A DNA stretch of 64,000 nucleotides, taken from positions 124,001-188,000 of the forward strand of contig CBDHGL010000003.1 in the NCBI GenBank assembly GCA_965263105.1. Reading direction: 5' to 3'. Source of the DNA: JBCCTX01 sp965263105 (GTDB taxonomy: Bacteria; Bacteroidota; Bacteroidia; J057). Shown piece by piece: positions 53,925 to 63,692 of this stretch. A program made the position numbers and the translations under genes. The notes under the pieces were generated by a model. The model saw only the letters and a list, made by a program, of their open reading frames with translations. It did no database searches and was not told the DNA's origin. Positions within the stretch are counted from its first letter, which is position 1; each line of letters begins with the position of its first letter.

Positions 53925-54065
53925 ATGGAATTCTTCGTGTACCTCATCTTGCTCCTCTTTGGAATTGACTTCCTCCGAAAATTAGGTCTCAGTATTTACT
54001 ATACAGGCCTTGACATGCGGGATAGGTTTTCCGATCCCAGCGACGCCCAAAGTACTAGCTCTTAG
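53925..54065 (+). CDS. Small single-helix membrane peptide (46 aa)
   Basis: An ATG-started ORF in an otherwise empty gap of about 460 bases: a hydrophobic N-terminus (MEFFVYLILLLFGIDFL), then a charged and polar tail ending DAQSTSS. A strong hairpin overlaps its stop codon, as expected for a short separate transcript. It converges on the WD40-caspase gene. No family recognised; the upstream part of the gap (53665-53924) shows nothing else. Confidence 0.5.
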   Translation: MEFFVYLILLLFGIDFLRKLGLSIYYTGLDMRDRFSDPSDAQSTSS

Positions 54066-54080
54066 GTTTTTACCTAAGAG
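54059..54080 (+). terminator. Terminator hairpin after the 46-aa ORF
   Basis: A perfect 9-bp stem CTCTTAGGT / ACCTAAGAG with a 4-base loop, followed by TTAATTCTTTT. It overlaps the stop of the small ORF. Confidence 0.7.
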
Positions 54081-54127
54081 TTAATTCTTTTCCCCTCCTT
54101 GTTAAATTCAAATCCCCTCTTCGCAGC

Positions 54128-57100
54128 TCAAGAAGGTATTTTCCCTTTCCGAAAGTGTCCGGTTATTTCCCTTTGTTCCTCCTGACTTCTTAAAATATTG
54201 CTGAAGCGCATGATGTCTTTCTCACTGAGCTTGGGTAAGGCTGAACTATTTTCCGTTAACCACTTATACACAGTATGCGGCATGGGCCACAAGATTCCTT
54301 CGCTCCCTCCCATAACAGAAAAAGCATAGCTGCCATCAAGAGCAATGGCCCCCTCCTGTTGCTGAGAAGGGCCTCGTAGAATGGTAATCAGATCCCCCTC
54401 TTGGGTCCATATTCGGGCTGTTTTATCCCAAGAAGTAGAAAAGATGAGGCTACCATCCTGGTTTAAATTAACCGAGGTGACATAATCTGTATGTCCCGAA
54501 AGCCTCCTGATTTGATTGCCGTTTAAATCCCAAATGCGCAAACTGTGGTCCCAGGAAGAAGTAATGAAGCAATCTCCTTGAGGGAAAAATACAGCATCTG
54601 TAAACCGTTCGCCCTTCCAGGGCTTTCCAATAAAGGCAATTCTTTGAGCTTGCCAAGTAGACTTATCTATCTTCCAGAGAGAAGGGTTGCCAAGTTCTGC
54701 TAGTAATAGGATATGGGTCCCATCTGGAGAAATACAGATTTTCTTGATAGCCTGCGTCTCACGATCCTGTTCATTTTCGGTTTCTATTTGCTGTAGTTTT
54801 TGGTTTTCATCCCATTGGTCCCAGTGTTCATGCAAGGGAATGGGGTGAAAATGTCCATCTAAGGTTTGTTGCAGTTCTCCTTGGAAATTCCAGATTTTCG
54901 CCGTGTGATCTTGCGAAGCTGTAACGATGTAGGAATTATCCGGAGCAAAGGAAGCCTGGAGTACAGGCCCAGTGTGTCCTGCTAACAGTGCTATTTCCAT
55001 AGCTTCCTTGCTCTCAGGCATCCATTTCCATAAACGGGCGCTATGATCTGCGGAGGCCGTTAGTAGGTGTTCGCCCTTGTCTTGTTGGGAAAACTCCACA
55101 TAGGTTACTGTAGAGGTATGTCCTGTTAAGGTAGCTTGAGCCCCTTTGGTCTCCCTAGCCCAAATTTTGGCCGTTTTGTCTTTAGATCCACTGGCTATCC
55201 ATTGCCCATCCGGAGAGTAGGCGGCATGCATCACGGTATCCTCGTGCGAATAGGGGGTTTCTCTTTTGCCTGGCCCTATTTCTCTTCGAATGACTTGAGC
55301 GCCTTGTAAGCGTATCCAGTCTGTACTAGTGGGAGAAAATAGGGGCTTTCTCGGACTGTCATGGGTCCAAAAAACGCCTTCTCCCTCCAGGTTCCAGTTC
55401 CTTACCCCTCCATGAATATCCCATGAAAGGACATCACGTTCGGAATTTATAGATAGGGATGATCTGTTGAATATGACTCCTCCCAATGTAGCTCTGTGGC
55501 CTATTAAAAGTGCCTCTAAGCTACCAGTTGAAACGTCCCATACCCGGCCGATACGATCACGAGAACTCGTACTTATCTTGTGGTCTTCCATTGAAAAGTG
55601 GGCATAGGTCACTATATCTGTGTGATCACGCAATATATGCAAAGCCCCTCCATCCAAATTCCAAATAATGGCGGTGCCGTCTTCCGAACAAGTCACAATC
55701 TTATCTCCCTTATGTGAAAAAGCTCCGTGGAGTATCTTTTTAGTATGCTTATCCCAAGTTTCCTTTCCGGGGCCTGTAAGAATAATGGGACCTTCAGGTT
55801 CCCAATTTGCATGTGTTGTTACACCATCCCAATCCCAATTTAACTGCCATATTTTGGCACTGAATTCGGAAAGGGTAAGGATATAGGTATTTCTCCTCCC
55901 GTTTTTGAATAATTCTTGTTGTTCTGCAAAGAAATAATTCTCTTCCTGGTTCTCTAGAATTTTTTCTGTATCTTTTAGAAAATTCCATACCCTGACAGTG
56001 CCGTCTTCAGAGGAGGTTAGCAAGCTCCTCAATATATTGTGTAGAAACCGAACAGAGTTAACTTGCTTGTTATGACCCGAATAGGTTTTGAATAGCTTTT
56101 CCTCTTCCAATAATGACCAAAGGGCCACCGTACCATCTTCCGTAGCAGTTGCCAAGGTAAGCCCACCAAAGGGAGTAGTCCCCCAATCTGCATCAACTAT
56201 CCCTGAGTCATGCCTTGCTACGATACGGATAAAATTTCCTGATGCTGACCAAAGTTTAGCGGTACCATCCGCAGAGCAGGTTACTATTTCTCCATTTGGG
56301 AGTATGAGTGTTTTATTAATCCCGCTATCATGTCCCTCTAAGGTGAAGATAGGCTTTCCTTCCCAGTTCCATAAGATGGTCTTGCCGTTGGTGTAGGAAA
56401 TGAGAACCCTTCGCTCATGGTCAAGGAATAAAGGAGGATGGCTTATCTGTTCCTGAGGAGGAAAAATCTTGTGGGGAAAGGGCTGAGCAATGGGATACAC
56501 CTCACTAGCAGTTTGTAGACAAAACTGTTCTGTCAGGGCTCCCTGGATGGAAAGAGGAGGTTCTGGTGCCTCTTCGGTCAAATATTTATCCCAGGCATAT
56601 TCTCCTAGCCGCACGGATTGGGAAAGGAGTTTACGAGGAAGGGATTTGATCTCTTGTGCTAGGGCTCTGGCCTCAGCCTTATCGAGGGCTTCCTTTAAGA
56701 CCTTTTGTTGTCTCAGCAGTTCGGCAATTCTGCCTTGCCTCCGTGTCCAACTGGCGCTGATAAACTCCATCTCAGCGCTATTGTAGTTATGCTCCCCAAA
56801 CTCTAATAGTATCTCGATTACCTCAATAGGGAGGATCTCCAATAAGCTGGATTTATCTATAAATGCGTCCAAATCTGTAGCAACAGGGCTTATCCCAGGT
56901 AATGGGCCTGTTTGAGGGTGTATCGAAAGAAGGTCGGAAGGTCCTTCATCACCAATAGGGGTAATTTCTTCTTCTCCCAAATCTGGGTTCATTTTCTTTC
57001 CTATTTTCAATAGGTGAATCAGGGCTTGGTGAGTAGCTTCTTCTTCAGGACTAAGGGTATCTCTCCATAGATTGAGCTGAAATATCAAATCATCCCGTTT

Positions 57101-59866
57101 CGTTTCATCTTCCAATTGGCCGAGTAACTGTAATATGATCTGAAGCAGCTTGGGATTGCTGTCCCAAAGCTGGGTGAGAAAATCTTCCGCTACGCTAGGG
57201 GCCGGAATAGGCTCTGCGCGTATATCGCGACTGCCCTTGGCAGAACTAAATTCCTGGATGAATCGGTCTTGATCCAAAACTGCCTGCCAAAGCTGAATAT
57301 GTAGAATAAGGTTGTCCCTACCATACTCCTCAATCCATTTTCGGCAGATGGACCAATGGTTAATGAGGGCATCATGGGCGGGCTCGACAAAAGACAATTG
57401 GCCATCGGAGTTATCTCCACTCACCAACAAATGGGCTTCCGTGAGTTTTTCGATGACCTCTTTCCTCAGTCTATCAAAGTTGTCGTATGGGTAATCCAAC
57501 TCATGCAAGAGAGCCTGAGGGTTATAGGTAATTCTACTCCGGGAAAATTCTCCGCCATTGATTTGCACCATACGAAGCATGATCATTTTCAACACCATCC
57601 GTTGTTCCTCTGTGAGCTTCTCAAACTCTTCATCCGCATGCTTACTCAATGCCCCTGCCACTCCTCCGAGCTCTTCCCGATACGTTTGCCGAGTGAATAT
57701 GCGCTCTTCTTTGTCCTTTGTAAGCTTAAATAATTTTTGCATGGTGAAAGAAAGGAGAGACAGGGCCGCAGGAGCATAACTGATCTCTTCCAAGATTTCG
57801 CCTATCAGTTCCTCCGATTCAAACTCATAATCCTGAATAATCCCTGGACCGATCAAGGCTTCTCTCAATTCATCCAATGCCATCGGCCCCAACCTGTATC
57901 GAAAGAGATAGGGACCCTCAGGATTTAAGACTTCGTTGTATCTCTCCAGCATTTTTCCTATCGGAGAATGGGTAAATTGCCATTCGTAATCGGAGCGGAG
58001 CGTGATAACAATCTTTAAAGAAGCGTTAGCCTTTCGCCACAGATCCAATATATCATTCGCCAAGGCCGTTCGAAAGCTCAGCGAAAGTTCACCTAAGATC
58101 CTCTGGGCAGATTTTAGTCGTTCTTCCAGGTCGGAGGTATCCCCTACCCGTCGTTCCATATCCCTAATTTCCTCTAATAGATTGGCCCAAGATAAGGGCC
58201 CTTTGTTGCTGTCTTGCAGAAGAAATTCGTGGATTTTCTTTTTATAAGCCTGGAAAGCACTCCTCTGCAGGTCAATGACTGTATGGAGAAAATCCAAACG
58301 CTGTTGAAAATGCTCAAATTCATTTTCTTTAATCGGATTCTCCCTTACGGGAGGAACTACTGGGTAGATATAGCCTTGGGAGAAGAAGTTTTCATATTGA
58401 TCGATGAGGATAACGTGTTTTTCTCCATTTTTAAGTTGGGGGTCAGAAGAACTAGGATCTAATATATCTTCTTCAAAGGCCTTTATGCCCGACCAAGAGG
58501 TGGGACCAGGTTTATCTCCCTTTGGAAGCACTATGGCCTCAGAGGAATAGGGAAGTTTGTGTGGTCTAAGTATATGGGTTTGGTACCCTTCCTCTATCAA
58601 CTTGGGGAAGATCCCTGCTTGAACAAGGGAGGATTTCCCTTGGGCCGATGTTCCCGTAATGACCAAAAACTGAATGCTTTTCAATTTTGCATACACCTCT
58701 TCCACCACTGTATCTCTGCCCATAAAAAAGGGCCATGCGTTCTGATCAAAGGATTTTAATCCCATATAAGGATTTTGTCCCCTCCATTCGGCAAACTTCA
58801 CCTCATTCGCATCAGGATTTACAAAGATAAATTCTCCCCCCTCATGGGAGCTCATGGGGAAAAGGTCTGGATTTTGAATCGGGAAATTTTCATCCAAACG
58901 AGTACGCTCCTCCACCAGGTCGAAGAGGTGTAAGCGCAATTCTGTTGCGGTGATGACCCCATCTCCTCGTGCCTCTCCTGGATGGGAAAAGTCTGCCCTC
59001 CCACTACTTAAGGCCTTAATTAGCCCCCGGGCAAAAGGGGAGTGAACCAGACCCGACTCGCCTTGCTCATCTGCTCTTTCCCCCATCCAATCTGCAGCCG
59101 TTTGATCCGGTCCGGAAGAGACCAATACTTGCCAGGCGCGTTTTCTTTTGAAACGATCGAACCGTACTCGAGAAATGGGTTTTCTCGAACCGACAGAGCT
59201 AGCCCGATGCTGAGAACCTACGTGCCGGAAGGCTCCTGCAAAGCAACAGTCGAGTATCAATAGCGTATGCTTGCAATTTATTCCATCAAGCGCATCGTGC
59301 AATTCCTGCATCGGGATCTTATTGCCTAGTAAGGCGCTATCTGTAACATCCATCGGAAATAAGAACCCTTTAGGTCCTTCCTCAAATATGCCTGCTTGCC
59401 CGTGTGCTGCATAGTAGAAAAGGAAACTATCTTCTTCTATCGGAGCAGATTCGTTGTTGTTTTGGGATTTTATGCCATTGAATGGCTTGTTGATACGCTT
59501 TTGAAAATAATATAGTAGGTTTCGATTGGGTTCTTTCTTGAAATTATCTGGATGAAAGAGGCTAGATCGGGCCTCATGGGCATCCCCCTCCGTTTGAATA
59601 TGACGATTGGGTGGGATAGGGAAGGAGGGCGCGCGTTCGGGATCTTTCATCCAATCCAATACCTGTTGAAAGCGCTCTTTATTGGGGTTGATGAGCAACC
59701 ATACATGGTCAAATCCTTGTTGGGCCCATAGGGTACGGGCCAACTCCCATGCGTCAGGAACAGCAGAAGTGAGATCAGCTCCAGAGATATTGGGGTATTG
59801 GTTGATCCCAATGAGTATGGCGTGGCTTTGGTCAAAGCCCATGAGAGAGTTTCGTAGAATAGCCAT
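54128..59866 (-). CDS. Caspase-like protease fused to STAND NTPase and WD40 repeats
   Basis: A 1912-residue protein without signal peptide. Residues about 10-345 are a caspase-family (C14) domain with His155 (FYYAAHGQAG) and Cys208 (LILDCCFAGAF). NPYMGLKSFDQ introduces a STAND-type NTPase (about 365-900) with Walker A GTSAQGKSS (405-413, Lys411), an acidic HVILIDQYENFF Walker B region and STAND winged-helix-like parts (LSFVEPAHDALINHW). A helical linker (about 900-1120) is followed by about twelve or thirteen WD40 repeats to about 1880, with ends such as DGTAKLWS, DKTAKIWA, DHTAKIWN and DKTARIWT. Such proteins are thought to sense a signal with the repeats, oligomerise through the NTPase and activate the protease. 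Target unknown. Confidence 0.9.
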   Translation of the reverse strand: MAILRNSLMGFDQSHAILIGINQYPNISGADLTSAVPDAWELARTLWAQQGFDHVWLLINPNKERFQQVLDWMKDPERAPSFPIPPNRHIQTEGDAHEARSSLFHPDNFKKEPNRNLLYYFQKRINKPFNGIKSQNNNESAPIEEDSFLFYYAAHGQAGIFEEGPKGFLFPMDVTDSALLGNKIPMQELHDALDGINCKHTLLILDCCFAGAFRHVGSQHRASSVGSRKPISRVRFDRFKRKRAWQVLVSSGPDQTAADWMGERADEQGESGLVHSPFARGLIKALSSGRADFSHPGEARGDGVITATELRLHLFDLVEERTRLDENFPIQNPDLFPMSSHEGGEFIFVNPDANEVKFAEWRGQNPYMGLKSFDQNAWPFFMGRDTVVEEVYAKLKSIQFLVITGTSAQGKSSLVQAGIFPKLIEEGYQTHILRPHKLPYSSEAIVLPKGDKPGPTSWSGIKAFEEDILDPSSSDPQLKNGEKHVILIDQYENFFSQGYIYPVVPPVRENPIKENEFEHFQQRLDFLHTVIDLQRSAFQAYKKKIHEFLLQDSNKGPLSWANLLEEIRDMERRVGDTSDLEERLKSAQRILGELSLSFRTALANDILDLWRKANASLKIVITLRSDYEWQFTHSPIGKMLERYNEVLNPEGPYLFRYRLGPMALDELREALIGPGIIQDYEFESEELIGEILEEISYAPAALSLLSFTMQKLFKLTKDKEERIFTRQTYREELGGVAGALSKHADEEFEKLTEEQRMVLKMIMLRMVQINGGEFSRSRITYNPQALLHELDYPYDNFDRLRKEVIEKLTEAHLLVSGDNSDGQLSFVEPAHDALINHWSICRKWIEEYGRDNLILHIQLWQAVLDQDRFIQEFSSAKGSRDIRAEPIPAPSVAEDFLTQLWDSNPKLLQIILQLLGQLEDETKRDDLIFQLNLWRDTLSPEEEATHQALIHLLKIGKKMNPDLGEEEITPIGDEGPSDLLSIHPQTGPLPGISPVATDLDAFIDKSSLLEILPIEVIEILLEFGEHNYNSAEMEFISASWTRRQGRIAELLRQQKVLKEALDKAEARALAQEIKSLPRKLLSQSVRLGEYAWDKYLTEEAPEPPLSIQGALTEQFCLQTASEVYPIAQPFPHKIFPPQEQISHPPLFLDHERRVLISYTNGKTILWNWEGKPIFTLEGHDSGINKTLILPNGEIVTCSADGTAKLWSASGNFIRIVARHDSGIVDADWGTTPFGGLTLATATEDGTVALWSLLEEEKLFKTYSGHNKQVNSVRFLHNILRSLLTSSEDGTVRVWNFLKDTEKILENQEENYFFAEQQELFKNGRRNTYILTLSEFSAKIWQLNWDWDGVTTHANWEPEGPIILTGPGKETWDKHTKKILHGAFSHKGDKIVTCSEDGTAIIWNLDGGALHILRDHTDIVTYAHFSMEDHKISTSSRDRIGRVWDVSTGSLEALLIGHRATLGGVIFNRSSLSINSERDVLSWDIHGGVRNWNLEGEGVFWTHDSPRKPLFSPTSTDWIRLQGAQVIRREIGPGKRETPYSHEDTVMHAAYSPDGQWIASGSKDKTAKIWARETKGAQATLTGHTSTVTYVEFSQQDKGEHLLTASADHSARLWKWMPESKEAMEIALLAGHTGPVLQASFAPDNSYIVTASQDHTAKIWNFQGELQQTLDGHFHPIPLHEHWDQWDENQKLQQIETENEQDRETQAIKKICISPDGTHILLLAELGNPSLWKIDKSTWQAQRIAFIGKPWKGERFTDAVFFPQGDCFITSSWDHSLRIWDLNGNQIRRLSGHTDYVTSVNLNQDGSLIFSTSWDKTARIWTQEGDLITILRGPSQQQEGAIALDGSYAFSVMGGSEGILWPMPHTVYKWLTENSSALPKLSEKDIMRFSNILRSQEEQREITGHFRKGKIPS

Positions 59867-59897
59867 AGTGAGTGAATTTGACTTAGTAAAAACAGGG

Positions 59898-59931
59898 AAG
59901 TTAGGACTTGGTATTTTCCTGGTCCTAACTT
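59898..59931 (-). terminator. Hairpin upstream of the STAND-caspase gene
   Basis: Perfect 10-bp arms AAGTTAGGAC (59898-59907) and GTCCTAACTT (59922-59931). On the minus strand it is followed after five bases by a T5 run, 31 bases before the STAND-caspase start, so it could terminate or attenuate transcription arriving from the upstream caspase gene. Confidence 0.5.
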
Positions 59932-60028
59932 AAGTAAGTGGACAACGTAAAGTGGGTATTTTTTCATGGAATGAAAAGTTTACCCTGTAGGGGTAGCCTA
60001 TGGGTAGATTCATAATGCCCCACTATTC

Positions 60029-60064
60029 CGCCGGCGAGGTATCCAAGTTGATACCTCGCCGGCG
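60029..60064. terminator. Strong 15-bp hairpin between the two caspase genes
   Basis: A perfect 15-bp stem CGCCGGCGAGGTATC / GATACCTCGCCGGCG with a 6-base loop, the most stable structure in this 370-base gap. No T-run follows on the minus strand. Role as terminator, RNA processing site or repeat is undecided. Confidence 0.5.
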
Positions 60065-60168
60065 ATAAAAAGGGATGGGGGACCTATTCTACCCATATTG
60101 GGTACCTAAAGGCACCGGGATTCTCCTGCGAGAAGAGGGCCTTTGAACTCATATTTCTAGTTCCTTAG

Positions 60169-60200
60169 AGAAATCAGAGATATCATTCCCTGATTTCTTT
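60169..60200. terminator. Hairpin just after the stand-alone caspase stop
   Basis: Arms AGAAATCAG (60169-60177) and CTGATTTCT (60190-60198), perfect 9 bp, with TTT beyond on the plus strand only. It lies about 40 bases downstream of the minus-strand caspase gene stop. Confidence 0.45.
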
Positions 60201-60236
60201 TGTCCATCTACTTATCAACAGAGCTTACAGCTTGCT

Positions 60237-62804
60237 TTAAGCATTCTCTGGTTCTTCGGGAGGAGCTTTAGTAAAATGAATTTCAAAGGTAACGGTAGCC
60301 CAATCATTTGAAATTTGGTTCCTAGGACCCACCGTCGTATCCCTCCCATCGACTAAGCCTGTTTGTATGAGGGATTGGAAATCCAGTTCTTCTGTTGTCG
60401 CAATTACTTTGAACCAAAAAGTATCATGGAAATCCTCTTGATTGGTACTTAAGGATACATTAACGAATTCACCCTCTCTCAAATTTTTTGCGATTTTCCT
60501 GTCTTCATTCCCTTTTTCCCAGAATACATTCTCCTCTTCTGTAGAATAGAAGGCAATCGTTGCTGCGGGCGTAATGCGGAAGGAATAGAAATGTAAGGTC
60601 TGAGGCACCCGGTCCATTTCCACCCGAAGGGTACAAGAGAGCAAAAAATGGTCTAATTCACCGAATTCATCCCTTTGTCCATGCTCTTCCTCATTGGCAT
60701 GAATAACGATGCGGCGGTAGGAACCTTGTCCTTCCGATATATCTTCCAGACTTAGGATTTGTTCCTGCTGGTTATCTACCTGAATCAGCTTGATGTCAAA
60801 CATATCCCCAATCCTCGAATGAGGATTTTCCAATTCTATAAAACGTTCGGCAGTGGCAAGTTTTTCCATTCCCTCCTGAAGTATTTTGTCTCGAATCTCC
60901 TCAAATGCCAAGCCAGGGTCCAAGGTGGTGATATGTTGATCGGCTCGTAGATTGTGGACCTGTATTTTCTTGTCCTCATCTACCAAAATATGAGCTAAAG
61001 GCGCTTCCTGGCCTTCACTTTCTGGGGTATCCGTTAGAAAGATATTTAAGGCTTCCAGGCGATCCCTTTCAGCAGAACCTAGTAATTCTCCCTTATGCGG
61101 GCCCTCTACATGGATATAGAAAGGAGAACCGGGAAGAGAAACCACTTCGCCCTCATAGGATTTATCAGGAGATAGCTCCTGATCGACATCAAAAGGCACC
61201 CCATTTTCATCTGCTCCCCAATCAAAGGAAAGTAAACTCTTTTGGGCAGCTACCTTATGGATGAAGGCGGGATAAAATTCGTCCTGGTTTCCCCCCACTT
61301 CGAAGATTCTTACCTGTACTTTGGGAAAATCTTCTTCATCGCGAGGGATGCTGGGAATTCCATGAACCGCTCCACAATTAATTAGCCAACGACTTTGGTC
61401 ATTTCTGCTTTGATGGGTAAGGGGATAGCGGCCAGGTGCGCCTGTTTGCCATCCTTCCAGAAAGGCAACATAAGGATTGAAGCCTCCCAGGGTCTGAAAC
61501 TGTGGGTTCTGTGGGTTTTCTATTCCTCTTTCCGCTTGCATCTTTTGAGCATGGGAACGCGTTCGAAGAAACAATTCATTGTAGTTGAGGGAAATTTCTC
61601 TATTTAGGCTATCCCGCAAAATACGGATTAAGCTTGTTGTAAATATCCCTCCGTTGGATCCATCCCAGGATAGTTGATTGCTCTGAGAGCCTGATAAGGC
61701 AACATGTAAAGAATCGGGTATCAAGAGATTATCACGGGTATAGTCCCCATAGTAATCTGCCAGGTTTTTCACCTTGCCTGGTATCAAAACGGCCTCATCC
61801 CTACTGAGCAACAGATCGGGGTCCTGGTGTAAGCGAGGGATGAAATCAGGATGTCGAGAAATCGAGCCTGAATTACAGGCATCAATAGACATAACAATAT
61901 GGGGCTTTTGTCCCTCGCTACTCCTGCCAGTGGCCTCTATTTTTTTGATTAATTTGGCCAATTCCTTATCTGTCAGGTATCGATTTTTGTGGTTTTGTTC
62001 TCTATTGTCATCTGTATCAGAGGGCGTGTAGCATACCAAGCATTGGTCTTTTCCGCTGGGATTAATTGGAGGATCATCCGGTACGTCGTTTAGGATTTGG
62101 CCATTAGCATCCCTTTTTTTGCGAAATTCAAAAAATTCATCTGCTGTGAATTGTTGGGCCCCATGACCACTGAAGTGAAACCATACGCTATCTCGGCCTG
62201 TTGCCTTGCTCAAGTGATTTTCAAATGCCCAAATGATATTTTCTCTAGTAGCCTGCTGATCTTTGAGCATAAGGATTCGAACCTTGCCATTTAATTCTGT
62301 ATCGGGAAGAGATGAAGCATTATTACCTCCTGTAAAAAAGTCCATTACAGGGCCGAAGAATCCCCCCCCATTTCCATTGGAATTGGAATCAGAATTAGCG
62401 TTGGCTTCCATGACGGGGTTTCCATCTCCATACACATCCCGTAGGTACTGGGCAACTGCATCCACGTCATTGATACAGCCATGTAGTTTGCCCACAGGAG
62501 TCTCATAGTCATTGATCCCTACCAAAAGGGCATAAATGACCATATTCTCTACATTATCTTTGCTTCTTGGTGGGTCGGGAAGGGGTTTGGAGCCTTTGGG
62601 TTTGGGTTTGGGAACCTGACCACCTCCTCCACTACTGGCGACGATGGGTGGAGGATTCCACAATTGATTTCTAATTTCTGGGAAGGCCTGTTGAAGGTAA
62701 ATATCCGAGACAACATTCTGCAAAATCCTTCTATGAGAAGGGGCTGCTTTTACCGGTCTTTGTTTATCCAAGACGGATACATTTGAGGTTTGTTTGGTAT
62801 TCAT
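60237..62804 (-). CDS. Stand-alone caspase-like protease with C-terminal beta-rich regions
   Basis: An 855-residue protein without signal peptide. An N-terminal part (1-60) is followed by a Gly/Pro/Lys linker (about 60-85: SSGGGGQVPKPKPKGSK). A caspase-family domain (about 90-450) has His214 (WFHFSGHGAQ) and Cys310 (MSIDACNSGS) as the dyad. Between the first strand and His214 lies an unusual Asn/Ser/Gly-rich insertion (about 139-163, ANANSDSNSNGNGGGFF). The remaining 400 residues are beta-rich, in two or three segments without recognisable motifs. The start at MNTKQTS was preferred because the frame above it is hydrophobic and unlike a prodomain. It follows the response regulator on the same strand. 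Confidence 0.85.
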   Translation of the reverse strand: MNTKQTSNVSVLDKQRPVKAAPSHRRILQNVVSDIYLQQAFPEIRNQLWNPPPIVASSGGGGQVPKPKPKGSKPLPDPPRSKDNVENMVIYALLVGINDYETPVGKLHGCINDVDAVAQYLRDVYGDGNPVMEANANSDSNSNGNGGGFFGPVMDFFTGGNNASSLPDTELNGKVRILMLKDQQATRENIIWAFENHLSKATGRDSVWFHFSGHGAQQFTADEFFEFRKKRDANGQILNDVPDDPPINPSGKDQCLVCYTPSDTDDNREQNHKNRYLTDKELAKLIKKIEATGRSSEGQKPHIVMSIDACNSGSISRHPDFIPRLHQDPDLLLSRDEAVLIPGKVKNLADYYGDYTRDNLLIPDSLHVALSGSQSNQLSWDGSNGGIFTTSLIRILRDSLNREISLNYNELFLRTRSHAQKMQAERGIENPQNPQFQTLGGFNPYVAFLEGWQTGAPGRYPLTHQSRNDQSRWLINCGAVHGIPSIPRDEEDFPKVQVRIFEVGGNQDEFYPAFIHKVAAQKSLLSFDWGADENGVPFDVDQELSPDKSYEGEVVSLPGSPFYIHVEGPHKGELLGSAERDRLEALNIFLTDTPESEGQEAPLAHILVDEDKKIQVHNLRADQHITTLDPGLAFEEIRDKILQEGMEKLATAERFIELENPHSRIGDMFDIKLIQVDNQQEQILSLEDISEGQGSYRRIVIHANEEEHGQRDEFGELDHFLLSCTLRVEMDRVPQTLHFYSFRITPAATIAFYSTEEENVFWEKGNEDRKIAKNLREGEFVNVSLSTNQEDFHDTFWFKVIATTEELDFQSLIQTGLVDGRDTTVGPRNQISNDWATVTFEIHFTKAPPEEPENA

Positions 62805-62945
62805 GGGAATAACGTTTTTTTTAAAAAAATTAGATGTCTTTGTCCCGAGATTAGGGTATATAGTCGATATAAAGGAATAGGCCTGTAGACTTGTGCTCAG
62901 GGGTATCAATAAAACACTGATTTCTCTAAGGACTATCTTTCCCTT

Positions 62946-63692
62946 TTATCTCCCTTCCCATTTTTCCAGGTGTTCGAGAAAGGTATCTTTTCTTCTACGG
63001 GCAATGCTAATAGCTTTGCCATTGCTCATGATGACATAACCGCCATCATTTCGAATATATTCGGTAATATGGTTTAGGTTAATTAGGTAGGAATGGTGAA
63101 CTCGACAAAATCCTTCCTTTTCCAGTTCTTTTTCTACCCATCCTAAGGAGCGGGTGAGCTTGACGGTTTCCTTGTCCTTTAGATAAAGAATTGCCACATT
63201 TTCCTCCGCTTGGGCATATACGACATCCTGAATTTCAATAAACTGTTGGCCTGTTGAAATGGGAAAACCCATTTTTTGGAGGGGAGAGCCATCGGAAGAG
63301 CGAGAATTTCCGTTAGAACTACTCTCCTTTTGCTTATTCCGTGCCTTAGCCACCGCATCCATGAGTTCATCGACCTCAATAGGTTTGAGGAGGTAGTCCA
63401 AGGCACTATTCTTAATCGCCTCAATGGCGAATTCATCATAGCTTGTCGTGAAAATGACCTCAAATGAGGGATATTTGATGGCAGAGAGCACATCGAAGCC
63501 CGTCATATCCCCTAGACGGATGTCCAGAAATAAGACATCTGGTAAGTGCATCTTAATGGCTTTAATGGCATCAGCTCCATTGAAGCAGGTGGCTACCACT
63601 TCCACTTCTGGGCAATTTGCTTGCAGCTTGTATTGCAAGTTTTCCATGCCCGAAGGCTCATCTTCTACCAATATGGCTCTTAAAGGATTCAT
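62946..63692 (-). CDS. LytTR-type response regulator
   Basis: A 248-residue response regulator: receiver domain (1-125) with acidic pair Glu10/Asp11, phosphoacceptor Asp57 (VLFLDIRLGD) and the lysine of YLLKPIEVDEL. A Ser/Asn-rich linker (about 128-145) is followed by a LytTR DNA-binding domain (about 150-245: QFIEIQDVVYAQAEENVAILYLKDKETVKLTRSLGWVEKEL ... FCRVHHSYLINLNHI). The partner kinase gene overlaps by four bases (ATGA), so translation is coupled. About 140 bases separate it from the caspase gene downstream. Confidence 0.95.
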   Translation of the reverse strand: MNPLRAILVEDEPSGMENLQYKLQANCPEVEVVATCFNGADAIKAIKMHLPDVLFLDIRLGDMTGFDVLSAIKYPSFEVIFTTSYDEFAIEAIKNSALDYLLKPIEVDELMDAVAKARNKQKESSSNGNSRSSDGSPLQKMGFPISTGQQFIEIQDVVYAQAEENVAILYLKDKETVKLTRSLGWVEKELEKEGFCRVHHSYLINLNHITEYIRNDGGYVIMSNGKAISIARRRKDTFLEHLEKWEGR

